64,000 bases of DNA from Dyadobacter sp. 50-39 (lineage in GTDB: Bacteria; Bacteroidota; Bacteroidia; Cytophagales; Spirosomataceae). The position numbers and the translations under genes were made by a program. Shown here piece after piece: positions 17,080 through 25,185 of the stretch; position 1 is the first letter of the stretch, and the number at the start of each line of letters is the position of its first letter. Where the stretch lies: NCBI GenBank assembly GCA_001898145.1, contig MKSR01000018.1:62001-126000 (forward strand), written 5' to 3'. The notes under the pieces are model-generated. The model ran no database searches. It saw only the letters and a program-made list of their open reading frames with translations, and was not told the DNA's origin.

Positions 17080-18111
17080 TTAATCCATTACAAAAGGATA
17101 GTCGCTCTCAACGTACACGTCCGTGTAAGCTTCCTTCGGATCCGGCCACTCCGATTCTTCGGCGAATTGCACAGATGCGGCGACGATTTCTTTTACTTTT
17201 TTATCGATGTTTTCGAGGTCTTCCTCGGTAGCAATCTTGTTTTCAAGAATCACCGCCCGGATCTGCTCGATCGGGTCGCGGTGTTTGTATTCTTCTACCT
17301 CCTCCTTCGAACGGTATTTCTGAGGATCGGACATAGAGTGTCCGCGGTAGCGGTAGGTACGGAATTCCAGGAAAGTAGGTCCTTCGCCTTTGCGGGCACG
17401 CTCGGCAGCGCGGGAAACAGCTTCGTGGATCGCCTCCACGCTCATACCGTCGACCGGCTCGGAAGGAATGTCGTAAGCCTCGCCCAAAGTGTAAAGTTCG
17501 GTAACATTGGAAGTACGCGCCACGGAAGTACCCATTGCGTAACCATTGTTTTCCACGACGAAAATCACAGGCAGTTTCCAGCTCATCGCCATGTTCAGCG
17601 TTTCGTGGAAAGATCCCTGGCGGATCGCGCCGTCACCGAAGTAGCAGATACACAGGTTATCGGTTTTGTTGTATTTCTCAGCGAATGCAATACCGGCGCC
17701 AAGGGGGATCTGCCCGCCTACGATACCATGACCTCCGATGAAGCCTACTTCTTTATCAAAAATGTGCATGGAACCACCCTTTCCTTTGGTAGTACCGGTC
17801 TTTTTACCGAAAAGCTCTGCCATGATCGCGTTCGGGCTGGTGCCCAATGCGAGGGGAATACCGTGGTCGCGGTACGCGGTAATGTACTTGTCGCCTTTTT
17901 TAAGGGCACTCACCGCACCGGAAGAACAGGCTTCCTGGCCGATGTAGAGGTGACAAAAACCACGAATCTTCTGCTGACCGTACAACTGGCCCGATTTTTC
18001 TTCAAAACGGCGTTGTAAAAGCATATTCTCGAACCAGAACATGTATTGCTCCTTCGGATGCTGTAACTTTTTGGGGGATGATGCTTTCTTTTTCTCAGTA
18101 ACGGTGGCCAT
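17080..18111 (-). CDS. pdhA: Pyruvate dehydrogenase E1 component, alpha subunit
   Basis: 343 residues. With E1-beta it decarboxylates pyruvate using thiamine diphosphate and passes acetyl to lipoyl-E2. The TPP/Mg motif runs from GDGAIRQGSFHE to VVENNGYAMG. Phosphorylation-loop-like YRYRGHSMSDP and the channel motifs GFCHLYIGQEA and FGKKTGTTKGKGGSMH are present. The N-terminus is a short Lys-rich leader (KKKASSPKKLQ). pdhB and the E2/E3 genes are not in the window, so the complex is encoded from scattered loci. It is divergent from recF and ended by the hairpin at 17025-17056. Confidence 0.95.
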   Translation of the reverse strand: MATVTEKKKASSPKKLQHPKEQYMFWFENMLLQRRFEEKSGQLYGQQKIRGFCHLYIGQEACSSGAVSALKKGDKYITAYRDHGIPLALGTSPNAIMAELFGKKTGTTKGKGGSMHIFDKEVGFIGGHGIVGGQIPLGAGIAFAEKYNKTDNLCICYFGDGAIRQGSFHETLNMAMSWKLPVIFVVENNGYAMGTSVARTSNVTELYTLGEAYDIPSEPVDGMSVEAIHEAVSRAAERARKGEGPTFLEFRTYRYRGHSMSDPQKYRSKEEVEEYKHRDPIEQIRAVILENKIATEEDLENIDKKVKEIVAASVQFAEESEWPDPKEAYTDVYVESDYPFVMD

Positions 18112-18235
18112 GTATTTGGTTCTCGTTTATAAAGACAGAACTTTGTCTTATAGTTATGGTATGAACAGAGTCTGTTTTGCCGTACTCACGCAATGATGTG
18201 CGAAAATAAGCATAAACTAAATAACAAAGAAGTTC

Positions 18236-19333
18236 ATGTGGCTAGAAAAGCTCCGTCTTACCTACTTTAAAAGCTATGAGGAGAAGGCCTTCACTTTTGG
18301 AAAACATGTGAACTGTATTGTGGGCGAGAATGGCAGCGGTAAAACCAACCTGCTCGATGCGATCTATTTTCTGACCCTTACCAAGAGCGCATTTCATAAC
18401 CAGGACGCCCTAGGCATACGCCATACCGCCGACTTCTTCCTCATCGACGGGGTGTTCAACGAAAACGACAAGCATATCCAGATCACTTGCAGCCTGCAAC
18501 GCGGCCAGCGGAAGGTATTCATGGCCGATAAGAAGCATTACGAGCGCCTGAGCGACCATATCGGCCTGTTTCCGGTAGTGCTTATCGCCCCGGACGACAC
18601 CGACCTTATCCGCGACGGCAGCGAAGAGCGCCGCCGCTTTTTCGATGGCGTCCTCGGCCAGGCCGTGCCGGGCTACCTCGGCGATTTCCTGCAATACAAC
18701 AAGATACTCAACCAGCGAAACGGCCTGTTGAAGCTGTTCGCCGAGCGCAACTACCTCGATGAAGACTTGCTCGAAACCTACAACGAACCGCTGATCGTCC
18801 TTTCCCAACGCATCCATGAACGCCGGGCCACATTCATGCAGAAATTCATCCCGCTGTTCTCCAAATACTACGAATTCCTCAGCAGCGGGCACGAAAAAGT
18901 GGATGTGGTCTACGAAAGCGAAGTCGCCAGCCCGGACTTCCCCAACGAGTTCCGCCGTAACCGCAGCCGCGACCTGCACGCCCAACGCACGGGCAAGGGC
19001 GTGCACAAGGATGAATATGTGTTCGAAATAGATGGCGTTACGCTGAAAAAGTTCGGCTCGCAAGGCCAGCAAAAGTCTTTCCTGATTGCCCTTAAACTCG
19101 CGCAGTTCGAGCTGCTAAAAGAAGAAAAAGGCAAAACACCTATTCTGCTGCTGGACGACATTTTTGACAAACTCGACGACCGCCGCATTCACAAGCTGAT
19201 CGAACTGATCGATACGGGCTTTTTAGCGCAGGTTTTCATCACCGATGCAAGACCGGAACGCTCGCAAAGGATTTTGGAGCATGTGAAAGCGGATGTACGG
19301 TTTTTTGAGATTGAAAAGGTGTTGAAGGAGTAG
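18236..19333 (+). CDS. recF: DNA replication and repair protein RecF
   Basis: 365 residues. RecF is an SMC-like ATPase that helps load RecA at gaps. Walker A is GENGSGKTNLLDAIYFLTL at about residue 30; the ABC signature region is FGSQGQQKSFLIALKLAQ, and Walker B is PILLLDDIFDKLDDRR. YFKSYEEKAFTFGKHVN is the normal N-terminal strand. It is not beside dnaA/dnaN here. The stop is only 3 nt from the end of a convergent toxin gene, so antisense readthrough is possible. Confidence 0.95.
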   Translation: MWLEKLRLTYFKSYEEKAFTFGKHVNCIVGENGSGKTNLLDAIYFLTLTKSAFHNQDALGIRHTADFFLIDGVFNENDKHIQITCSLQRGQRKVFMADKKHYERLSDHIGLFPVVLIAPDDTDLIRDGSEERRRFFDGVLGQAVPGYLGDFLQYNKILNQRNGLLKLFAERNYLDEDLLETYNEPLIVLSQRIHERRATFMQKFIPLFSKYYEFLSSGHEKVDVVYESEVASPDFPNEFRRNRSRDLHAQRTGKGVHKDEYVFEIDGVTLKKFGSQGQQKSFLIALKLAQFELLKEEKGKTPILLLDDIFDKLDDRRIHKLIELIDTGFLAQVFITDARPERSQRILEHVKADVRFFEIEKVLKE

Positions 19334-19336
19334 CTG

Positions 19337-19645
19337 CTAGCGACGCTTCGATGAATGCGTGATATTCATAATCAGCACGATATTTTCAAACACCGTGTAA
19401 GCCAAACGGTACTGCTTGGTAAGTAGCAGTTTCCTCATCGAAGGGATGATTTCGTCTGCCGTGCCAATGTAGGGGTAATGCTCCAACCTTTGCAAACTGG
19501 CTTGAAGATTGTCTGTAAACTTTTCGGCACTCTGATCACCGCCGACGTCATAAAGATAACTTATAATATCAGTGTAGTCTTTCTTTGCGAGCGGACTCCA
19601 TTTTATCTCGTATACCACGCCTGATTTCGTTAAACACCTCTTCAT
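19337..19645 (-). CDS. RelE/ParE-family toxin
   Basis: 102 residues from ATG 19645; a GTG at 19618 (93 residues) would reduce the overlap with the upstream antitoxin gene from 77 to 50 nt and matches the usual ~95-residue size. The fold markers are VYEIKWSPLAKKDYTDIISYL, SAEKFTDNLQASLQRLEHYP and YRLAYTVFENIVLIMNI. Family members either cut mRNA at the ribosome (RelE) or poison gyrase (ParE). The usual C-terminal R-x-x-P-like end is replaced by HSSKRR, so activity is uncertain. It is downstream of, and overlaps, its likely antitoxin. Confidence 0.82.
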   Translation of the reverse strand: MKRCLTKSGVVYEIKWSPLAKKDYTDIISYLYDVGGDQSAEKFTDNLQASLQRLEHYPYIGTADEIIPSMRKLLLTKQYRLAYTVFENIVLIMNITHSSKRR

Positions 19646-19865
19646 TCGAGTAAAGAGGACCTGTTTCGGCTGAGCGTAGAGATTCGTTGAGTTTTTCTAA
19701 AAATTCAGGAGAGTGGGTGTCGACCCCTGCATATGCTTCCTGCTCGGCAAATGCACGGATAGTAAGCAGCAAGTCATGCAAGCGATCGTCACTGACCTCG
19801 TTCACAAGCTGCATTAATTCCGTTTTGATTTCTCGACGACTAGACATGAGCTGTTCGATTGACAT
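19569..19865 (-). CDS. Putative antitoxin paired with the RelE/ParE toxin
   Basis: 98 residues from ATG at 19865, chosen because AGAAAGG lies 5 nt upstream; the frame extends to a TTG at 19895. I do not recognise the family. The N-terminal half is helical and charged (MSIEQLMSSRREIKTELMQL) and the C-terminal half is acidic/basic mixed (NEEVFNEIRRGIRDKMESAR), as expected of a small antitoxin that wraps a toxin. Antitoxin-first order, small size and overlap with the toxin gene are the main reasons for the call. No DNA-binding motif is obvious. Confidence 0.65.
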   Translation of the reverse strand: MSIEQLMSSRREIKTELMQLVNEVSDDRLHDLLLTIRAFAEQEAYAGVDTHSPEFLEKLNESLRSAETGPLYSNEEVFNEIRRGIRDKMESARKERLH

Positions 19866-19900
19866 GTAACCTTTCTGTGAATATACAAATTTCAAAACAA

Positions 19901-19929
19901 AAAATCCAGGCCAAAATGGCCTGGATTTT
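19901..19929 (-). terminator. Terminator of the mannose-1-phosphate guanylyltransferase gene
   Basis: Perfect 13-bp stem AAAATCCAGGCCA / TGGCCTGGATTTT with a 3-nt loop, ending in a T run on the minus strand. It is symmetrical enough to work on both strands and separates the toxin-antitoxin pair from the gene upstream. Confidence 0.82.
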
Positions 19930-19958
19930 CAAGCGGCAGTGGTAAACCATCAACCGCA

Positions 19959-21026
19959 TCAAACATATTTTGGATCCAGTTCTTTGGCTTGTGCCACAAA
20001 TTCCTTCACCTTTTGTTCGTCGTCTTTTTTGCAGATTAACAATACCCCGTCGAATTCGGCGACGATGTAGCCGTCGAGGCCATTGATCACAACCAGCTTG
20101 TCCTTCGGTGTTTTGATGATCGAGTTAGTCGTATTGTGCAGGATCAGGTTGCCATCCGTTACGTTCAGGTTGGCGTCTTTTTCGGATACCTCGTACATCG
20201 ACTTCCACGTTCCCAAGTCCGACCAGCCGAAGCTGGCTAGTACCACATGGACGTTCTCCGCCTTTTCCATAATACCGTTGTCGATGGAAATACTGCCGCA
20301 ATGCTGGTAGGCACGCTGCACAAACGTACCCTCGGTTTCCAGGTAATAATGGTCGTTGCCTCCCTGGAAAATTTCAGCTATATCGGGCTGGAAACGGATC
20401 AGAGCTTTTTTGAATGCATTGATATTCCAAACGAAAATACCCGCATTCCACACGAAATCACCGCTGTCGAGGAACTGTAATGCCAGTTCCAGATGCGGTT
20501 TTTCGGTGAACGACTTTACCTTTTTGACCGTCAGTTTGTCGGGGATGTACTGAATGTAACCGTAGCCGGTATCCGGCCGGGTGGGCTGGATGCCGAGGGT
20601 AATCAGAATGTCCTCGTTGCGGGTAGCACCAAGCGCCACCTTAATGGTATCCCTGAAAACCTCTTCCTTCAGGATAATATGGTCGGCAGGCGCCACCACC
20701 ACGTTTGCATTCGGGTTGCGGGCGGCAATTTTGTAGCACGCATAAGCGATACAGGGCGCCGTGTTCCGCCGGTGCGGTTCCAGGAGAATCTGATCGTCCG
20801 TCAGTTGAGGAATCTGCTCGCTGACCAGCTCCTTGTATTCCTGGCTGGTCACTATATAAATGTTCTCGATCGGGCAAACGCCGTCAAACCTGTCGACAGT
20901 TTGCTGCAACAGCGTCCTGCCGGTGCCAAGCACATCATGGAATTGCTTCGGAAAATCCGTCCGGCTAAACGGCCAGAAACGGGTACCTACGCCTCCTGCC
21001 ATGATTATCACATAAGTGTCCTGCAT
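19959..21026 (-). CDS. manC: Mannose-1-phosphate guanylyltransferase
   Basis: 355 residues. It makes GDP-mannose from mannose 1-phosphate and GTP, the precursor of GDP-fucose and mannose-containing surface glycans. The nucleotide-binding start IIMAGGVGTRFWPFSRTDFP-KQF is complete, and VVAPADHIIL, KPHLELALQFLDSG and FVWNAGIFVWNINAF are standard. The bifunctional ManC/AlgA type has a C-terminal isomerase domain of ~120 residues; here it is absent, so this is the single-function form common in Bacteroidota. It stands alone with its own terminator. Confidence 0.92.
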   Translation of the reverse strand: MQDTYVIIMAGGVGTRFWPFSRTDFPKQFHDVLGTGRTLLQQTVDRFDGVCPIENIYIVTSQEYKELVSEQIPQLTDDQILLEPHRRNTAPCIAYACYKIAARNPNANVVVAPADHIILKEEVFRDTIKVALGATRNEDILITLGIQPTRPDTGYGYIQYIPDKLTVKKVKSFTEKPHLELALQFLDSGDFVWNAGIFVWNINAFKKALIRFQPDIAEIFQGGNDHYYLETEGTFVQRAYQHCGSISIDNGIMEKAENVHVVLASFGWSDLGTWKSMYEVSEKDANLNVTDGNLILHNTTNSIIKTPKDKLVVINGLDGYIVAEFDGVLLICKKDDEQKVKEFVAQAKELDPKYV

Positions 21027-21313
21027 CTGTGTTGTGTAAGGTAAGTTTATTACAACGTCAAAATAAAAGCTCTCAAAACTAACGATTAAAGATTCAGTAT
21101 ACTTAACCCGGGCGCGTTAAAAGTCCCGAAAAATTAGTTCAGGACATTTACAGCAATCCCTGTCCGATACATTAAATTCAAGTCTGGCCGTAGAAGTAGT
21201 TATTTTTCAGGCCGCCGTTTTATTTTTATAAATACTCGAAGAAAAAATAGGATATTATGTTAACAAAATTGAATTCTTAGTAACTTGTTATAGTCATCAA
21301 CCCATTAACAACT

Positions 21314-24300
21314 ATGAACCGAACTTCTGCACCCCCGGGAAATTTGCTACTTTTACTCCTTGCATTGTTGTTGTGCCAACATTCTTTCGCACAGATTAGT
21401 TTAACGGGCAAGGTGACCGAATCAGTCACAAAGGAGCCCCTCGCAGGCGTAAGTATCCGCATACAAGGCAAAGTCGCCGGCACCATATCCGATACAAAGG
21501 GAGCATTCTCCCTCACCACCACTTCTACTCCGCCGTTTTCCATTATCGTCAGCTCGGTAGGTTTCCAAACCCAGGAAATCGCCGTGACCGAGAGCATGTC
21601 GAACCTCGACATTCAAATGGTGGAACAGCCGGTGCTGGGAAAAGAGATTGTGGTTTCGGCTTCGCGTGTGGAGGAGAGCGTTATGAAATCCCCGGTAGCG
21701 GTGGAGAAGCTCGACATACGGGGCATACGCGACACGCCTTCCACCAACTTCTATGATGCCCTGGCGAATTTGAAGGGTATCGACATGACCACGCAGGGCG
21801 TGTTGTTCAAATCGGTGAATATGCGTGGCTTCGGTGCGACCGGGAACCCGCGTACCGTACAAATGATCGACGGCATGGACAATCAGGCCCCAGGCCTCAA
21901 TTTTCCCCTCGATAACATTATCGGTATGTCGGAGCTCGACGTCGAGAGTGTGGAAGTGTTGCCCGGAGCGGCATCGGCATTATACGGCCCCAATGCCGTA
22001 AACGGGCTGATTTTGATGAACAGCAAGAGCCCTTTCCTTTACCAGGGACTGAGTGCAAACCTTAAAGGCGGCGTAATGCACGAAAAGAACCGCTCGAAAG
22101 CTACCACGCCATTCGCCGACGCGACGATCCGTTATGCCAAAGCATTCAACAATAAATTCGCTTTCAAAGTCAACCTTTCCTACATCCAGGCGAAGGACTG
22201 GGAAGCTACCAATTATACCAACCTCAATGTGGGCGGCAACGCGGATCCCAGTCGCGGCAAAGGCACCGACCTCGATTACGACGGAACGAATGTATACGGC
22301 GATGAAATTCAGACGAATATCAATGCGGTAGCAAAGGCACTCGCCGCCGCGGGCCAGATTCCGCAGGATAAGATAGGTCTGGTCCCCAATACTTTTGTGA
22401 GCCGCACGGGCTTCCGTGAAAAAGACCTGGTGGATTACGACAGCAAAAGTTTCAAGGCCAATGCGGCATTGCATTACCGCTTAAATGAACGGGTGGAAGC
22501 CATTGCCCAGATCAACTATGGCTATGGTACCACGGTTTACACCGGCACCGGCCGCTACTCGCTGCGTGATTTCAACCTTACCCAGGCCAAGCTTGAATTG
22601 CGGGGCGACAATTTTACCATCAGGGCGTACACGACACAGGAGCGCTCGGGCAAGTCGTACCTTTCCGGCCTGGCTGCGGTGTCCATGCTCGGTGAAATCA
22701 AACCTAATAATGCCTGGTTCGGGCAGTATGTGGGTGCATTTGTGCAGGCGCGCGGCGCAGGCGCTGCGGAAGCGGATGCGCACGTGCTCGCAAGGCAGTT
22801 TGCGGACCAGGGTATGCCGCAGCCGGGCAGCGCCGCATTCAATCAGCTGCTGGATAAATACCGGAATATGCCCATTGTGGACGGCGGCGGCGGTTTTGCC
22901 GATAAAACCAATATGTACCATGCCGAAGGTTTCTATAATTTCAAAAACCAGGTTCGCTTCCTGGAACTGATTGCCGGAGCTAACTACCGGCAGTATTCAC
23001 TTCGTTCCGCCGGAACGTTGTTTGCCGATACCAAGGAAGGCCGCAACGGAACGATCCCCATCAATGAATGGGGCGCATTTGTGCAGGCCGGTAAAACGCT
23101 TTTATCCGACCATTTGAAGCTGACCGGCTCACTCCGGTACGATAAAAATGAGAACTTCGACGGACAATTCACCCCCCGGGTTTCGGCCGTCACTACTTTC
23201 GGGGAACACAATATCCGCCTCTCCTACCAAACGGGTTTTCGTATCCCGACAACCCAAAACCAGTATATCGACCTCCGGACGCCATCCGGAACGCTCGTAG
23301 GAGGCTTGCCTGAATTCGATTCACGCTACAACCTTTCCAGCGGGATTCTGCGGCAAAACTTGTCTGAGGCAGCAGTGATGGCCGTTGTTCAAAGCGATCC
23401 ATCTATTGTTCAAAGCGCCCAGCAGTATGCCACGGTGGTGGTGACGCAACAAGCTACAACTGCCATTACACAGCAGGTTACCACCGCCGTGACCGCACAG
23501 GTAAACCAGGGCGTAGCGGCCGGAACCGTCCCGAATGACCCGGCAGCCATTCAGGCGGCCATCACCGCTGGTGTGAACCAGACGCTGCCCGGCGTACTGG
23601 CCGCACAGCTTCCCGGCATTCTCGCGGCCCAGGTGCCGGCTTTGGTTCCCGACCTGGCAAAGGCTTATGCATTGGGAAAACTGCCGAAATACCAGCCGGT
23701 CAAGCTGAAACCCGAGCGCATTGCTTCCTATGAAATCGGTTATAAGGGTATTATTGCAAAGCGGCTGTTCATCGACGCGTACTATTATATCAGCAAATAC
23801 AAAAACCTCATAGGCGGAACGGTGATCGTGGTTCCGACCGCTGCGGCTGCGCCGGGCCTGCCCATTGAATCGGGTATCGGCGTGGGAAGCTACCAGGGAT
23901 TCGCCCGGACCGTGAATACGACGGAAACCATCACCACGCGGGGTTTCGCAATTGGCTTGAATTACGCATTGCCGAAAGGATTTAATATAGGAGGTAATGT
24001 GGCGAACAATGAGTTGAAGGATTTTACGCCATCGCCGGAAGTGCAGTACTCGCAATTCAATACGCCTAAATACCGGTACAATGTGAGTCTCGGCCGGCGC
24101 ATTACCAGCTCGAATACGTGGGGATTCAATGTGATATACCGCTACCAGCAGGCATTTCTGTGGGAATCGAGCTTTGTGGTGCCGACTACCACGGATGTTC
24201 CGGTATTCTCGAATACCCGCGTTCCGGCCATCAATAATATAGATGCACAGGTGAGCTGGAAAGTATCGGCCATTAAATCGATTATCAAACTCGGCGGCAC

Positions 24301-24397
24301 GAACCTGTTCGGGAAATCATATTTCCAGTCCTACGCCAGCCCGAACGTGGGCAGCACCTACTACGTATCGATTATGTTCGATCAATTGCTGAACTGA
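21314..24397 (+). CDS. TonB-dependent outer-membrane receptor with repeat-rich insert
   Basis: 1027 residues. A signal peptide (LLLLLLALLLCQHSFAQ) is followed by a carboxypeptidase-regulatory-like domain (about residues 22-110: ISLTGKVTESVTKEPLAGVS...), the plug (LGKEIVVSASRVEES... DVESVEVLPGAASALYGPNA), and a 22-strand-type barrel ending YYVSIMFDQLLN. Such receptors import large ligands across the outer membrane with TonB energy. Odd feature: about residues 685-790 form a low-complexity insert, first Val/Thr/Gln (VVVTQQATTAITQQVTTAV), then Ala/Leu/Pro (LPGVLAAQLPGILAAQVP). No SusD partner is adjacent, so the ligand is open. The gap 21027-21313 before it is AT-rich with no clear promoter. Confidence 0.9.
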   Translation: MNRTSAPPGNLLLLLLALLLCQHSFAQISLTGKVTESVTKEPLAGVSIRIQGKVAGTISDTKGAFSLTTTSTPPFSIIVSSVGFQTQEIAVTESMSNLDIQMVEQPVLGKEIVVSASRVEESVMKSPVAVEKLDIRGIRDTPSTNFYDALANLKGIDMTTQGVLFKSVNMRGFGATGNPRTVQMIDGMDNQAPGLNFPLDNIIGMSELDVESVEVLPGAASALYGPNAVNGLILMNSKSPFLYQGLSANLKGGVMHEKNRSKATTPFADATIRYAKAFNNKFAFKVNLSYIQAKDWEATNYTNLNVGGNADPSRGKGTDLDYDGTNVYGDEIQTNINAVAKALAAAGQIPQDKIGLVPNTFVSRTGFREKDLVDYDSKSFKANAALHYRLNERVEAIAQINYGYGTTVYTGTGRYSLRDFNLTQAKLELRGDNFTIRAYTTQERSGKSYLSGLAAVSMLGEIKPNNAWFGQYVGAFVQARGAGAAEADAHVLARQFADQGMPQPGSAAFNQLLDKYRNMPIVDGGGGFADKTNMYHAEGFYNFKNQVRFLELIAGANYRQYSLRSAGTLFADTKEGRNGTIPINEWGAFVQAGKTLLSDHLKLTGSLRYDKNENFDGQFTPRVSAVTTFGEHNIRLSYQTGFRIPTTQNQYIDLRTPSGTLVGGLPEFDSRYNLSSGILRQNLSEAAVMAVVQSDPSIVQSAQQYATVVVTQQATTAITQQVTTAVTAQVNQGVAAGTVPNDPAAIQAAITAGVNQTLPGVLAAQLPGILAAQVPALVPDLAKAYALGKLPKYQPVKLKPERIASYEIGYKGIIAKRLFIDAYYYISKYKNLIGGTVIVVPTAAAAPGLPIESGIGVGSYQGFARTVNTTETITTRGFAIGLNYALPKGFNIGGNVANNELKDFTPSPEVQYSQFNTPKYRYNVSLGRRITSSNTWGFNVIYRYQQAFLWESSFVVPTTTDVPVFSNTRVPAINNIDAQVSWKVSAIKSIIKLGGTNLFGKSYFQSYASPNVGSTYYVSIMFDQLLN

Positions 24398-24414
24398 AGC
24401 CCGGGAAGCATGCG

Positions 24415-25059
24415 CTATTTCTCGCCAAAAGCCAGGTCTCCGGCATCGCCGAGGCCTGGTACTATATAATATTGCTCATTCAGCTTCTGATCTACCGCAC
24501 CCAGCCAGAGGCGGCATTGGGGGATCCGGCTTTGCAGATACTGAACTCCCTCGGGACTGGCGATCACCGACGCGATGTGTGTTTGGGAAGGAATGCCGAA
24601 GCGGAGCAATGCATGGTAAACCTTCTCCATGGACCTCCCGGTGGCTAACATCGGGTCGATCATAACCAGGATTTTGCCCGTCAGGTCGGGGCTGGTAATG
24701 TAATCCATTTCAACCGTAAACTCTTCCTCGGTATTGATGTGATGCCCGCGATAGGCCCCGATGAATGCATTATCGGCTTTGTCGAAAATATTCAGGAAGC
24801 CCTGGTGGAATGGCAGCCCTGCGCGGAGAATGGTGGCCAGTACCACCGGCTGCAGCATCGACCGGCACGGTGCGGTACCAAGCGGTGTTTCTACTTTTTC
24901 TGTTTTGAAGGTGAGCGTCTTGGACATTTCATAGGCCAGCAACTCACCTACCCGCTCCATGTTCCTTCGAAACCGCATCCGGTCTTTCTGACAATTTACA
25001 TCACGCAATTCGGCGAGGTAATGATCTGCAATGGAAGGTTTCTGGGACAGTAAAAACAT
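24415..25059 (-). CDS. upp: Uracil phosphoribosyltransferase
   Basis: 214 residues. It salvages uracil to UMP with PRPP. The PRPP-binding loop is KILVMIDPMLATGRSMEK and the uracil/UMP-binding C-terminal end is PGLGDAGDLAFGEK. LRAGLPFHQGFLNIF is the expected conserved segment. The N-terminus MFLLSQKPSIADHYLAELRD fits the family. The gene is convergent with the TonB receptor (17 nt apart) and divergent from the Wzi-like gene. Nothing abnormal. Confidence 0.93.
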   Translation of the reverse strand: MFLLSQKPSIADHYLAELRDVNCQKDRMRFRRNMERVGELLAYEMSKTLTFKTEKVETPLGTAPCRSMLQPVVLATILRAGLPFHQGFLNIFDKADNAFIGAYRGHHINTEEEFTVEMDYITSPDLTGKILVMIDPMLATGRSMEKVYHALLRFGIPSQTHIASVIASPEGVQYLQSRIPQCRLWLGAVDQKLNEQYYIVPGLGDAGDLAFGEK

Positions 25060-25185
25060 AGGAGCGACAGTTTTTTAGACTACTCCATGCAAGATAATAC
25101 AAATTCATTGACGTAATTTGGAACACCATTTCTAAAAATTACGTGCAAAAGCTCACCTTGCCGTGTCAGAAGATTTTTGTTGCCT

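Noticed and set aside
17167-18018. 283-codon plus-strand open frame
   Set aside because: Antisense to pdhA with its intact TPP motif.
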